A stretch of 64,000 nt of DNA from Streptomyces flavotricini (GCF_020639365.1 NZ_JAINUL010000001.1:2593519-2657518); one strand, 5' to 3'; shown: positions 51,700 through 63,315, counted from the first letter of the stretch. Program-made: numbers and translations. The notes: generated from the sequence alone by a model not told the origin.

Positions 51700-52653
51700 T
51701 CAGGCGGGGACGCGCCAGAGGCTGAGGCGGCGTTCGACGATGACCAGGAGCTGGTTGAACGCCACGCCGATGGCCGAGATGGTGACGATGCCCGCGTACA
51801 TCTCCGGGATCGCGAAGTTGAACTGCGAGGCGTTGATCAGATAGCCGAGCCCCGCCTTGGCGCCGATCATCTCGGCGGCCACGAGGACCAGGATCGAGAC
51901 GGCGCCGGCCAGCCGGATACCCGTGAAGACGGCCGGTACGGAGGCCGGCAGGATCACCTTCTGGAAGAGCCTCGGCGTCGACAGGTCCATGGAACGGGCC
52001 AGCCTGACCAGGGTCGGATCGGCGTTGCCGACGGCGCTGATGGTGTTCAGCAGGATCGGCCAGACGCAGGCGTACACGACGATGGAGACCTTCGAGGTCT
52101 CGCCGATGCCGAGGAGCAGGACGAACACCGGCAGCAGCGCGAGGGCCGCGGTGTTGCGGAACACTTCGAGCAGCGGGCCGAGCAGCACCGCGACGGGGCG
52201 GTACCAGCCGATGAGCAGGCCGAGCGGGACCGCGACGACGACGGCGATGCCGAAGCCGCCGAACGAGCGGACCAGGCTGGCCTGCGTGTGCTCGGCGAGC
52301 TGGCCGTTGCCCGCCAGTTCCCACCAGGCCGCGGCGACCTCGCTGACCGGCGGGAGGAAGGTGGAGTCCACCAGCCCGAGCCGGGGGGCCGTCTCCCAGA
52401 GCGCGAGCAGGGCGAGGACCGCCGCCGAGCGCAGGGCCGCCGCGCGCAGCCAGTGGGCGGCGGCGCGCAGGGCGTTCCGTGCCGCCGGAGCCGCGGCCGG
52501 CCCGGGTTCGCGTGCCGGCGCCGTCTCCCGTACGGGCGCGGAGTCCGGCGCCTGGGCCGGTTCGCGTACCGGCGCGGGCGTACGGGTGGCCCGCACCCCG
52601 TCCCCGGGGGCCGCCCCGGCCCCGGTGGTCTTCGTATCGGCTGCGGTGCTCAT
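51700..52653 (-). CDS. ssuC: Sulfonate-type ABC transporter permease
   Basis: 317 residues, ATG at 52653, overlapping the ATPase gene by 4 bases. A long Pro/Ala-rich cytosolic N-terminus (about 60 residues of PVREPAQAP-like repeats) precedes six membrane segments with the EAA-like region DPTLVRLARSMDLSTPRLFQKVILPASVPAVFTGIRLA. This SsuC/TauC pattern is shared with nitrate and thiamine-precursor permeases; the sulfur enzymes alongside favour sulfonates. Confidence 0.9.
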   Translation of the reverse strand: MSTAADTKTTGAGAAPGDGVRATRTPAPVREPAQAPDSAPVRETAPAREPGPAAAPAARNALRAAAHWLRAAALRSAAVLALLALWETAPRLGLVDSTFLPPVSEVAAAWWELAGNGQLAEHTQASLVRSFGGFGIAVVVAVPLGLLIGWYRPVAVLLGPLLEVFRNTAALALLPVFVLLLGIGETSKVSIVVYACVWPILLNTISAVGNADPTLVRLARSMDLSTPRLFQKVILPASVPAVFTGIRLAGAVSILVLVAAEMIGAKAGLGYLINASQFNFAIPEMYAGIVTISAIGVAFNQLLVIVERRLSLWRVPA

Positions 52654-53495
52654 ACGGTGGCCTCCTCCTTCTCCAGTTGCTGGGCGCGGGCCACCTCGTC
52701 GTGGAGCAGGGTCCAGATCTCGTGGCGGTAGCGGGCGAATTCCGGGCTGGAGCGCAGCTCCTCCCCGCCGGCGCCGGTGGCCCGGTCGCCGAAGGAGACG
52801 GGGACGGCCTCCTTGATCCGGCCGGGGCGGGAGGTCATCACGGCCACCCGCTGCCCGAGGTACACGGCCTCCTCGATCCCGTGCGTGATGAACACGACGG
52901 TCTTTCCGGTGCGCTGCCAGATGCGGCGCAGCTCGTCCTGGAGGGATTCGCGGGTCTGCGCGTCGAGCGCCGCGAACGGCTCGTCCATCAGCAGGACGTC
53001 CGGGTCGTAGGCGAGCGACCGGGCGATGGCCACGCGCTGGCGCATGCCCCCGGACAGCTCGTGCGGGTGGCGGTCCTCGAAGCCGGTGAGGCCGACGAGG
53101 TCCAGGAACTCCCGGGCCCGCGCCGTGCGTTCACGGCGGGGGACGCCCGTCGCCTCCAGCCCGAACTCGATGTTGCCGAGGGCGGTGCGCCAGGGCAGCA
53201 GGGCGTACTGCTGGAAGACGATGCCCCGGTCCAGTCCGGGCCCGGTGACCGGCTCGCCGTCGAGCAGGATCCGGCCGGAGCTGGGCCGGGTCAGTCCTCC
53301 CAGCAGGTCCAGGAGGGTGGACTTGCCGCAGCCGCTCGGGCCGACGACCACCACGAACTCCCCTGCCCCGATCTCCAGGTCCACGCCGTCGAGGGCGGTG
53401 AAGCTGCCGCCGGCGCCGAGGACCCCGGCCCTCCTCCCCTTGGCCTGCTTCCTCGGGAAGGTCTTCGTCACGGACTCGAACACGATCTTCGCCAT
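52650..53495 (-). CDS. ssuB: Sulfonate-type ABC transporter ATP-binding protein
   Basis: 281 residues, ATG at 53495. All ABC motifs present: Walker A GPSGCGKSTLLDLLGG, Q-loop FQQYALLPW, signature LSGGMRQRVAIARSL, Walker B VLLMDEPFAALD, and switch His in FITHGIEEAVYLG. The TauB/SsuB subgroup is indicated by the short C-terminus and the neighbouring SsuA- and SsuC-like genes. It powers uptake of the organosulfur substrate. Confidence 0.92.
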   Translation of the reverse strand: MAKIVFESVTKTFPRKQAKGRRAGVLGAGGSFTALDGVDLEIGAGEFVVVVGPSGCGKSTLLDLLGGLTRPSSGRILLDGEPVTGPGLDRGIVFQQYALLPWRTALGNIEFGLEATGVPRRERTARAREFLDLVGLTGFEDRHPHELSGGMRQRVAIARSLAYDPDVLLMDEPFAALDAQTRESLQDELRRIWQRTGKTVVFITHGIEEAVYLGQRVAVMTSRPGRIKEAVPVSFGDRATGAGGEELRSSPEFARYRHEIWTLLHDEVARAQQLEKEEATV

Positions 53496-53500
53496 GGTGC

Positions 53501-54532
53501 TCAGCCCTTCCCCTGGCCGTTGAACTCGTTCGTGTACAGGTCAGCGGGCTTCAGCTGGCCCTTCTTGATCTCGCCGCGCTCACCGAGCCAGTCGATCCAC
53601 AGCTGGAACTCCTTGTCGGCGATCCGGCCGCCGGTCTCGGCCACCCCGAACGAGCGCCAGTACCGGAGGGTGGAGGTGTCCTCGTTGCGGCCGCGCTTCT
53701 TGACGATCTCGGTCATCCGGGCGATGACCTCCTCGCGCGGGGTGGTCCGGGACCACTCGATGGCCTTGGCGACACCGGTCGTGAAGGTCCGTACGGTGTC
53801 GGGGTTCTCCTTGATGAACCGCCGCGTCATCACGTACGAACCGGCGCTGAAGGCGCCGAGCAGCTCGAAGTCCTTGAACAGCGGGCGTATGCCGCCGGTG
53901 GCGAGGGCCTTGTCCCGCAGGACCCCGCTGAGCACCCCGACCTCGATCTGCTTCTGGCGCAGTGCCTGCTCGGTGTTGACGGGCGGGACCACCAGGGACT
54001 CGACCTTCGCGGCCTCGGCCTTGGAGAGGCCGTTGCGCTCCAGGTAGATGTCCAGCAGCGCCTGGGCGTGGGCGCCCAGGGTGTTCATGCCGACCTTCTT
54101 GCCGATCAGGTCGCGGGGCGAGCGGATCGGGCTGTCCTCCAGGACGTAGTAGCCGAGGTAGGTGTCCTTGTCCGAGCCGTAGTAGGAGATGACGGACTGG
54201 ATCTGGGCCTTGCTCGCGGCGAGTTTGACGATGGCTCCGTTGAAGGCTCCGCCGAAGTGGGTCTGGCCGGTGGCCGCGGACTGGATGTCCTGGGGGCCGC
54301 TGATGGTGTTGCCCACCCAGTCGAGGGTCAGGCCGCCCAGGTAGCCGAGGTCCGCTGCCAGTTCGGGGAGCAGGACGGAGCCGACGGCGCCCTGGTACTT
54401 CAGGGACGTGACCTGCTTTCCGGATCCGCCGGAGGCGGTGGCCGTACCGCAGCTCACCGCCGCCGCCGAGATGCCGAGCAGGGTGAGGAACTGGCGTCGG
54501 GAGGTGCGGGTGGAGCCGAGGGCTGCGGGCAT
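53501..54532 (-). CDS. ssuA: Aliphatic-sulfonate/organosulfur ABC transporter substrate-binding lipoprotein
   Basis: 343 residues, ATG at 54532. Twin-arginine-like leader RRQFLTLLGISAAAVSCG merges with a lipobox (AVSC, Cys near residue 28). SBP_bac_11/NMT1-like fold: VTSLKYQGAVGSVLLPELAADLGYLGGLTLDWVGNTISGPQDIQS in parts, GKKVGMNTLGAHAQALLDIYLERNG. It lies 5 bases upstream of the ATPase gene. A role in sulfonate or sulfate-ester uptake is by context. Confidence 0.9.
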   Translation of the reverse strand: MPAALGSTRTSRRQFLTLLGISAAAVSCGTATASGGSGKQVTSLKYQGAVGSVLLPELAADLGYLGGLTLDWVGNTISGPQDIQSAATGQTHFGGAFNGAIVKLAASKAQIQSVISYYGSDKDTYLGYYVLEDSPIRSPRDLIGKKVGMNTLGAHAQALLDIYLERNGLSKAEAAKVESLVVPPVNTEQALRQKQIEVGVLSGVLRDKALATGGIRPLFKDFELLGAFSAGSYVMTRRFIKENPDTVRTFTTGVAKAIEWSRTTPREEVIARMTEIVKKRGRNEDTSTLRYWRSFGVAETGGRIADKEFQLWIDWLGERGEIKKGQLKPADLYTNEFNGQGKG

Positions 54533-54569
54533 GGGGGTTCCTTGTCCGAAATCAGGGGCTTCTCGACCG

Positions 54570-55133
54570 CTACGGGGCGGTCGTCACGAAAGCGGCGGCC
54601 GAGGCTCCGGCGCTCAGCGCCTCGGCGAATTCGTCGACGGCCTGGAAGAGGTCCAGCTCCGCCTCGGGCCGCAGCCGGCCGGGGCCGGTACCGCGCTCCA
54701 CGGACGAGTCCAGGACGAACCGGCCGGCGGTGACGTGCCGGGCTCCGAGCGCGGCGAGCACCGGACGCAGGGCGTAGTCGAGGGTCAGTACGTGGGCGAG
54801 GCTGCCGCCGGTGGCGATCGGCAGAACCGTCTTGCCGGCCAGCCCGTCCTGCGGCAGCAGATCGAGGAAGGCCTTCAGCAGGCCGGTGTACGAGGCCTTG
54901 TAGACCGGGGTCGCGACGATGATCCCGTCGGCCGCCGCGACGGCTTCGAGGGCCCGGCGGATCTCGGGCTCACCGCGGCGGGCGGCGAGGAGGTCGGCCG
55001 CGGGGAGCTCCCGTACGGCGAGGTGGGCGGTGTCGAACCCGGCGTGGGCGAGCCGGCGCAGCACGTGGTCGGCGACGACGGCGGTACGGGAGTGCGGGGA
55101 GGGGCTGCCGGTGAGGGCGAGCAGGCTGGGCAC
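54570..55133 (-). CDS. ssuE: NAD(P)H-dependent FMN reductase, SsuE type
   Basis: 187 residues, ATG at 55133. Flavodoxin-like fold: SLLALTGSPSPHSRTAVVADHVL, ATPVYKASYTGLLKAFLDLLPQ, and VLPIATGGSLAHVLTLDYALRPVLAALGA in order, the SsuE/MsuE signature. It supplies FMNH2 to the two-component monooxygenase at 50336-51667. Confidence 0.9.
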   Translation of the reverse strand: MPSLLALTGSPSPHSRTAVVADHVLRRLAHAGFDTAHLAVRELPAADLLAARRGEPEIRRALEAVAAADGIIVATPVYKASYTGLLKAFLDLLPQDGLAGKTVLPIATGGSLAHVLTLDYALRPVLAALGARHVTAGRFVLDSSVERGTGPGRLRPEAELDLFQAVDEFAEALSAGASAAAFVTTAP

Positions 55134-55176
55134 GGTGCCTCCTGGGCTGTCGTACGGGCGGTGCGGGCGGGTCGCG

Positions 55177-56112
55177 TCAGGCGGTGGCGGACGCGCCCGA
55201 CGGGATGCCGAAGGACGGGTCGGGGACGTTCTCCGGGCTGATCAGACGGGACGGGGCCCCGTCCGGACCGACGGGTACGTCACCGTCGACCGTCACGCGG
55301 CGCAGGGTGCGCTCGTGGTCGTCGGAGTCGTCGACGCCGTAGTGCTGGGTGGCCCGGTTGTCCCAGATCGCGACGTCGCCGGCCCGCCACTGCCAGCGGA
55401 CGGTGTTCTCGGGGCGCTCGATGTGCGACTGGAAGAGGTCGACCAGCGCTCGGGAGTCCTGACCGGTCAGGCCGTCGATCCGCTGGACGAAATTGCCGAG
55501 GAGCAGGGTGCGTTCGCCGGTCTCGGGGTGGACGCGCACGACGGGGTGCTCTGTGCGGAACTTCGTGGACGTGAACACCTCGCGGTACTGGGCGAGGGCC
55601 TCGGGGAGCGCGTCGGGCTTGAGGGCGGCGTAGTCGTACTCGTTGGTGTGAACGGCGCGCAGGCTGTCGGCGAGGACACGGAGCGGCTCGGGGAGGTGGG
55701 CGTACGCGGTGGCGGTGTTGGCCCAGAGGGTGTTGCCGCCGTACGGGGGGATGGTGACGGCGCGCAGGACGGAGAAGGCGGGGTAGGCGGGGACGAAGGT
55801 GACGTCGGTGTGCCACTGGTTGGCGCGGGCGCCGTGGTGGGAGTCGATGCCGAGGGCGTAACGGCCGTCGGCGGAGGGCACGGTGGGGTGGGCGACGGGG
55901 GTGCCGAGCAGTCGGGCGAAGGCTTCGTGGCCGGCCTCGTCGAGGTGGTCCTGGTCGCGGAAGAAGACGACCTTGTGGGCGAGGAGGGCGGCCCGGATCT
56001 CGGCGACGACCTCCTCCGGAAGCTCGCCCCCGAGCCGCACGCCCCCGATCTCGGCGCCGATGCGGCCGCCGATCCGGGTGACGGTGGTCTGGGTGCGGGT
56101 GGCGGTGCTCAT
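55177..56112 (-). CDS. TauD/TfdA-family alpha-ketoglutarate-dependent dioxygenase
   Basis: 311 residues, ATG at 56112. The Fe(II) facial triad is visible: His and Asp in [13 protein letters not shown] and the distal His in [11 protein letters not shown]; the 2-oxoglutarate Arg is in [11 protein letters not shown]. TauD hydroxylates taurine next to the sulfonate so that sulfite is released; related enzymes act on sulfate esters. It is the first gene of the sulfur operon, about 320 bases downstream of a candidate leader peptide. Confidence 0.9.
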   Translation of the reverse strand: MSTATRTQTTVTRIGGRIGAEIGGVRLGGELPEEVVAEIRAALLAHKVVFFRDQDHLDEAGHEAFARLLGTPVAHPTVPSADGRYALGIDSHHGARANQWHTDVTFVPAYPAFSVLRAVTIPPYGGNTLWANTATAYAHLPEPLRVLADSLRAVHTNEYDYAALKPDALPEALAQYREVFTSTKFRTEHPVVRVHPETGERTLLLGNFVQRIDGLTGQDSRALVDLFQSHIERPENTVRWQWRAGDVAIWDNRATQHYGVDDSDDHERTLRRVTVDGDVPVGPDGAPSRLISPENVPDPSFGIPSGASATA

Positions 56113-56306
56113 GGGGACTCCTTGGGATTGGTTCGGACAGCACGGGCCGGCCCGGGACGGCGAGGCCGGGCAGAGAACGGAGAAGGGTCCGGCCTGCGGG
56201 CAGGGCTCGTCGCGGGACGGGGACAGGGTGTGGCTGGGCAGACCCGTTGGCCGGAGGCCGAGCGGGCTTGGTGCCGGGCGGGACCGGTCGGAGACCGAAG
56301 GAGAAC

Positions 56307-56325
56307 GGCCGGTGCGCTACCGGCC
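56307..56325 (-). promoter_or_regulatory. Hairpin in the sulfur-operon leader
   Basis: GGCCGGT-GCGCT-ACCGGCC, 7-bp stem. Together with a second hairpin at 56385-56403 (GTTCGGC-GGGAG-GCCGAAC) it lies between the candidate leader peptide and the dioxygenase gene and could take part in attenuation. Confidence 0.4.
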
Positions 56326-56431
56326 GACGACGGAGGGCCGGCCGGGAGGCGGGCCGTCCCGGGTCGGCGAGGGACCGGGGGCCGGTTCGGCGGGAGGCCG
56401 AACGGTCATCGGGCGGGACCCGGGGCGGCGC

Positions 56432-56533
56432 TCAGGCGCGGCGCGGGGCCTGACAGCGGCCCGGACACGCACCCGGCGCGGTACAGGAGCCGGGGGTGCG
56501 GAACCGCGGGGCGAAAAGCTCGAACGCGGACAT
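56432..56533 (-). CDS. Candidate leaderless Cys-rich leader peptide of the sulfur operon
   Basis: 33 codons from the ATG at 56533: it begins MSAFELFAPRF and ends with SCTAPGACPGRCQ before Arg/Ala residues. All three Cys codons are TGT, the rarer choice in this GC-rich genome. TTGACC (56564-56569) and CAGGCT (56541-56546) on the minus strand are 17 bases apart, and the ATG follows the -10 by 7 bases, so transcription would start at or next to the ATG. Actinobacteria use Cys-codon leaders before sulfur genes; slow translation at Cys codons could then open the operon. The call is tentative. Confidence 0.4.
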   Translation of the reverse strand: MSAFELFAPRFRTPGSCTAPGACPGRCQAPRRA

Positions 56534-56540
56534 GGCTCGG

Positions 56541-56569
56541 AGCCTGGCAGCGACTCCGGTACGGGTCAA
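56541..56569 (-). promoter_or_regulatory. Promoter upstream of the sulfur operon leader
   Basis: TTGACC-N17-CAGGCT on the minus strand, a good match to Streptomyces vegetative promoters. The predicted start is at 56533-56534, directly at the ATG of the candidate leader peptide. Confidence 0.5.
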
Positions 56570-57059
56570 GCCCCGCCCGACACGCCGAAACAAACCCGCG
56601 CCGAAGCCCCCACCCACTCCGGCGCACCCACCCTGACCAGGCACTTCAACCACGCCTCGAGAGGCCGTCCAGCACCCCCGAACGGCTGAAAAGCGTGGCT
56701 GGATTTCACGGTCCCGCAACGCGACCGCCACGCGGCGCCGACACCCCGGCCGTCACCCGCCCTCGCGGCCGAAGCCGCCGGCAGGGGTCGGGGGCGGGGT
56801 GGGGTGACGTCCGGAGTGTCAAACGTGATGTGTTGGCGCCCCGTCCCGAGCACGTCACCAACCCGGAGAAGGCGCCATAAATCATGCCCTGCTCCGGACG
56901 GCACCCCACCCCGCCCCCGATACCGGCCCCACCACGCTCCGCCACCCTGCGCCGCTGCTCAAAACGCTCTTTCGAGACACTCCCCATCTCACATGAGAGG
57001 GCGAGATCACATCCGGTGGTTATAGTCGTTCCCAAGGCGGCCCCCCTAGCATTCGAGCC

Positions 57060-58990
57060 ATGACGGTCCTGCCTGATGACGGGCTCTCCTTGGCCGCCGA
57101 GTTCCCTGACGCGACGCATGAGCAGTGGCAGCGCCTGGTAGAGGGCGTTCTACGCAAGTCCGGCAAGGACGTATCCGGCGAAGCCGCAGAAGACGCGTTG
57201 TCCACGAAGCTCGAGGACGGGCTCACCACCCGCCCGCTGTACACCGCACCCGAAACGGCCGACGAAACCGGTTTTCCCGGCTTCGCCCCGTTCCTACGGG
57301 GCGGCAGCCCGGCCGGCGGTGCCGCCGCCGGCTGGGACGTACGCCAGCGGTACGTCGGACACGACCCCGTACGGGTGAACGAGGCCGTTCTCACCGACCT
57401 CGAGAACGGGGTCACCTCCCTCTGGCTGTCCCTGGGCAGCGGCCTCGGCGGCCTCCCCGTCGACGCACTCCCCCGCGCGCTCGACGGCGTCTACCTCGAC
57501 CTGGCTCCCGTCTCCCTCGACGCCGGAGCCGAATACGCCGACGCCGCCCGCGCCTTGCTGCGCCTGTACGCCGAGCGGCAGGTGGCCCCCGAGGCCGCCC
57601 GCGCGAGCCTCGGCGCCGACCCGCTCGGCCACGAGGCCCGTACGGGTGAGGTCCTGGACGTCGCCGACGCCGTCGGCCTCGCCCGGGAGGCGTCCGCGCA
57701 CTGGCCCGGCGTCCGCGCCCTCCTGGTCGACGCGCTGCCGTACCACGAGGCCGGCGGCTCGGCCGCCGAGGAGCTCGGCCTCTCGCTCGCGACCGGAGTC
57801 GCCTACCTCCGCGCCCTCACGGAAGCCGGAGCCGACACCGGCACGGACACCGGCACCGGCACCGGCACCGGCACGGACCCCGGCACCACCGCCGGAGGCC
57901 TCGGGGTCAACGCCGCCCTCGGACAGTTCGAGTTCCGCTACGCCGCGACCGCGGACCAGTTCCTCACGATCGCGAAGTTCCGCGCCGCGCGCCGTCTGTG
58001 GGCCCGGATCGCCGAGGCCTGCGGGGCCCCGGAGGCCGGTGCCCAGCGCCAGCACGCCGTCACCTCGCCCGTGATGATGACCCGCCGCGACCCGTGGGTG
58101 AACATGCTGCGCACCACCGTCGCCTGCATGGCGGCGGGCGTCGGCGGGGCCGATTCGGTCACCGTGCTCCCCTTCGACCACGAGCTGGGCCTGCCGGATG
58201 CCTTCGCGCGCCGCATCGCTCGCAACACCTCCACCATCCTGCTGGAGGAATCGCACCTGGCCCGCGTCATCGACCCGGCCGGCGGCTCGTACTACGTGGA
58301 GCGGCTGACCGACGAACTCGCGCACGCCGCCTGGGAGTTCTTCCAGACGATCGAGAAGGCCGGCGGCCTCGCCGCCGCCCTTCGCTCCGGCCTGGTGGCC
58401 GACCGGCTCGCCGCCACCTGGGCCGAGCGCGCGAAGAGGCTCGCGAAGCGCCGCGAACCCATCACCGGTGTCAGCGAGTTCCCGCTGCTCTCGGAGAAGC
58501 CCCTCGACCGCGAGCCCGCCCCGGCGGGCCCCGCCGGCGGGCTGCCGCGCGTACGGCGGGACGAGGCGTACGAGGCCCTGCGCGCCCGCAGCGACGCGCA
58601 CCTGGCGGTGACCGGGAACCGTCCGCGGATCTTCCTCGCCGCGCTGGGACCCGCGGCGGCGCACACCGCGCGCGCCACCTTCGCCGCGAACCTGTTCCAG
58701 GCGGGCGGTGTCGAGCCGGTCCACGACCCGGTCTCGGTGGACCCGGCGACGGCCGCCGAGGCCTATGCCGCGAGCGGCGCGGACGGCATGGCCGTGCTGT
58801 GCTCCAGCGACGCGCTCTACGAGGAGCAGGCCGAGGCGGTGGCCGCGGCCCTGCGCGCGGCCGGCGCGACGACCGTGTTCCTCGCGGGCAAGCCCGGCAC
58901 GTCGGCGCAGGCCGTGGACGAGTACGTCTTCGCGGGCTGCGACGCGGTCGCCGTGCTGTCCTCCGTACTCGACCGGATGGGAATCGCGTC

Positions 58991-58994
<4 letters not shown>
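57060..58994 (+). CDS. mutA: Methylmalonyl-CoA mutase small (beta) subunit
   Basis: 644 residues, ATG at 57060; no ribosome site, possibly leaderless. MM_CoA_mutase barrel: [25 protein letters not shown], GFxxRQ-like WDVRQRYVG, and [47 protein letters not shown] in pieces. A diverged B12-type C-terminal domain follows but lacks the cobalamin-binding DxHxxG, as expected for the non-catalytic subunit. Residues about 259-276 are a [13 protein letters not shown] run encoded by CCGGCA-type repeats. Partner of mutB, whose TTG start overlaps this stop codon. Confidence 0.93.
57835..57891 (+). repeat. ACCGGC hexamer microsatellite inside mutA
   Basis: Irregular tandem ACCGGC/ACGGAC units encode Gly-Thr and Asp-Thr dipeptides. 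The repeat falls in a surface linker and could vary in copy number in steps of two residues without shifting the frame. Confidence 0.7.
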
Positions 58995-61177
<2,183 letters not shown>

Positions 61178-61187
61178 GGCGCGGCCG

Positions 61188-62192
61188 ATGCCTCCGAAGA
61201 TCGAGATCGAGGCCTACGCGAAGGGAGTGCTCGACGGGAAGCGCGCGTTCATCGCGCGCGCCATCACCCTCGTCGAGTCCACCCTGCCCGCTCACCGCGC
61301 CCTGGCGCAGCAGCTGTTGACGGAACTGCTCCCCCACACGGGGCGGGCCCGCCGGATCGGGATCAGCGGGGTGCCGGGGGTCGGCAAGTCCACCTTCATC
61401 GACGCGTTCGGCACGATGCTGACGGGGCTGGGCCACCGGGTGGCGGTGCTGGCGGTGGACCCCTCCTCGACGCGCACGGGCGGTTCCATCCTGGGCGACA
61501 AGACCCGGATGGAACGCCTGTCGGTGGACCCGGCGGCGTTCGTACGGCCCTCTCCTTCGGCCGGCACGCTGGGCGGGGTCGCGAAGGCCACCCGCGAATC
61601 CATGATCGTCATGGAGGCGGCGGGCTACGACGTGGTCCTGGTCGAGACGGTGGGCGTGGGCCAGTCGGAGACGACGGTGGCGGGCATGGTGGACTCCTTC
61701 CTCCTGCTCTCCCTGGCCCGTACGGGAGATCAGCTGCAGGGCATCAAGAAGGGCGTCCTGGAGCTGGCGGACGTCCTGGCGGTGAACAAGGCGGACGGCC
61801 CGCACGAGCGCGACGCGAAGGCGGCGGCGCGGGAGCTGTCGGGCGCCCTGCGCCTGATGCACCCGGCGGACGCGGCCTGGACCCCGCCCGTACTCACGTG
61901 CAGCGCACGGGAGTCGGCGGGTCTGGACGAGGTGTGGAACCGCCTGGAGCAGCACCGCCGGCTGCTGGACGCGGGCGGCCGCCTGGCGGCCAAGCGCGCG
62001 GAGCAGCAGGTCGAATGGACCTGGTCGATGGTCCGTGAGGAGCTGCTGGAGCGGCTGCGCGCGAACCCGGCGGTCCGCGACCTGGCCCCCGGCCTGGAAG
62101 CATCGGTCCGGGCGGGCGCGGTGACCCCCACCTCGGCGGCGGACCGGATCCTCGCGGCGTTCACGGACAAGGGCGGCCCCGCCGGCGTGTGA
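61188..62192 (+). CDS. meaB: Methylmalonyl-CoA mutase-associated GTPase MeaB
   Basis: 334 residues, ATG at 61188, 10 bases after mutB. G-protein motifs: GVPGVGKSTFIDAFG (P-loop), DPSSTRTGGSILGDKTRM, VETVGVGQSETTVAGMVD and NKADGPHERDA. MeaB (ArgK-like) protects the mutase and gates loading of adenosylcobalamin. Gene order mutA-mutB-meaB is the standard actinobacterial operon. Confidence 0.95.
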   Translation: MPPKIEIEAYAKGVLDGKRAFIARAITLVESTLPAHRALAQQLLTELLPHTGRARRIGISGVPGVGKSTFIDAFGTMLTGLGHRVAVLAVDPSSTRTGGSILGDKTRMERLSVDPAAFVRPSPSAGTLGGVAKATRESMIVMEAAGYDVVLVETVGVGQSETTVAGMVDSFLLLSLARTGDQLQGIKKGVLELADVLAVNKADGPHERDAKAAARELSGALRLMHPADAAWTPPVLTCSARESAGLDEVWNRLEQHRRLLDAGGRLAAKRAEQQVEWTWSMVREELLERLRANPAVRDLAPGLEASVRAGAVTPTSAADRILAAFTDKGGPAGV

Positions 62193-62226
62193 GGCACGGG
62201 GGGCGCCCCCGGTACGGCGAGGGAGA

Positions 62227-62252
62227 GGTGCCGGGGACAGCGCCCCGGCACC
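62227..62252. terminator. Hairpin terminator between meaB and asparaginase
   Basis: GGTGCCGGGG/CCCCGGCACC, perfect 10-base stem with loop ACAGCG, between the two convergent genes. Confidence 0.85.
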
Positions 62253-62261
62253 CTGCCCGGC

Positions 62262-63263
62262 TCAGACGGTGACCAGCGCCGGTCCGGCCGAATCCACACT
62301 CCGCCGCAGGACGCGGACCCGGTCCGCGGCCTCCTCGGAGGCGAGCAGCGCCGACAGCACCGCGATCCGTGCCTGCGGCGCCCGCAGCGTCCCCGTCGGG
62401 ACCGCCCCCGCCGCCACCAGGTCCACGGCTCCGCCGTGCGTGTAGATCTCCGTCACCGGCCCGGCGGCGACCCGCGTGGTCAGCGCCACCAGCACACCCC
62501 GCGCCACGGCGTCCTTCACCGCGTCCACGATCTCCGGCGTCGCGTTCCCCGCGCCGGTGCCGACCAGTACGAGACCCCGCGCGCCCGCCGCGAGCGCCGC
62601 GTTCAGGAGCACCGGGTCCCCGTCCGCGTGGTGCATCACGACGTCCACGCGCGGCGGCACCTGCGGCATCGCGGGCAGCGGCAGCGGCTCCGGGCGCTGC
62701 GGAGACCGCAACATCGTGACCTTGCCGAAGCCGATCTTCCCGAGCAGTTCCTTCGAGGGGTCGGCGAAGGCGTCCAGCGCCACCGCCTGGGTCTTCACCG
62801 TGCCGCGGGCCGCGTGCACCCGGCCGGCGAACGTGATGAGGACGCCGAGCCCCCGCGTACTCGCCGCGGTGAGCAGCGCGTCGTACAGGTTGCCCGGTCC
62901 GTCCCCGTCCGCGGTGCCCATCGGCCGCTGCGCGCCCGTGAACACCACGGTGCGCGGGTCGTGGTGGTGCAGGTCGACGAGGAACGCCGACTCCTCCAGG
63001 GTGTCGGTGCCGTGGGTGACGACGATGCCGTCCACGCCCGGGTCGGCCAGCACCTCGTGCACGGTGCGCAGCAGGGTGAGCTGGTGGGCGGTGGTCAGCC
63101 GGGGGCTGTTCACGCTGAACAGGTCCACCACCTCGACGGTGATGTCCTCGGGCAGCGGCGCGGTGGCCATGACCTCGCGCCCGTCGGCATCGGCCGCGAA
63201 GCCGGAACCCTGCCAGCGGCTGGCTATCGTGCCGCCGGTGCTGATGACGACGATCCGTCCCAT
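62262..63263 (-). CDS. Type II-like asparaginase
   Basis: 333 residues. ATG at 63263 is preferred: AGAGG is 6 bases upstream, while the GTG at 63269 would be too close to it. Both catalytic Thr motifs are intact: VVISTGGTIASR (first Thr) and VVTHGTDTLEESAF (second Thr with Asp). No signal peptide, so a cytosolic enzyme converting asparagine to aspartate and ammonia. It is divergent from an AsnC/Lrp-type regulator. Confidence 0.92.
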   Translation of the reverse strand: MGRIVVISTGGTIASRWQGSGFAADADGREVMATAPLPEDITVEVVDLFSVNSPRLTTAHQLTLLRTVHEVLADPGVDGIVVTHGTDTLEESAFLVDLHHHDPRTVVFTGAQRPMGTADGDGPGNLYDALLTAASTRGLGVLITFAGRVHAARGTVKTQAVALDAFADPSKELLGKIGFGKVTMLRSPQRPEPLPLPAMPQVPPRVDVVMHHADGDPVLLNAALAAGARGLVLVGTGAGNATPEIVDAVKDAVARGVLVALTTRVAAGPVTEIYTHGGAVDLVAAGAVPTGTLRAPQARIAVLSALLASEEAADRVRVLRRSVDSAGPALVTV

Positions 63264-63315
63264 GGCCACCCTCTCTCACGTACGGGTGATACCTCGTACA
63301 TCCGTCCTATCGAAA

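Larger units (their letters stand above)
56113..57059. other. 947-bp intergenic region between sulfur operon and mutA
   Basis: I find no conventional gene. The long open frames here lack ribosome sites and domains. On the minus strand it contains the likely promoter, leader peptide and hairpins of the sulfur operon (separate entries). On the plus strand near mutA, TATAGT (57021-57026) and TAGCAT (57047-57052) are possible -10 hexamers; the latter, 7 bases before the mutA ATG, would give a leaderless message. Confidence 0.5.

Noticed and set aside
56406..56731. Two overlapping minus-strand frames of 73 and 99 codons in the sulfur-operon leader
   Set aside because: No start signal or domain. 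Only the internal 33-codon frame from 56533 fits a promoter and is listed as a candidate leader peptide.
54919..56880. 653-codon plus-strand frame across the dioxygenase gene and the following spacer
   Set aside because: Overlaps TauD antisense; the part beyond 56112 is Arg/Gly/Pro-rich without ribosome site or domain.
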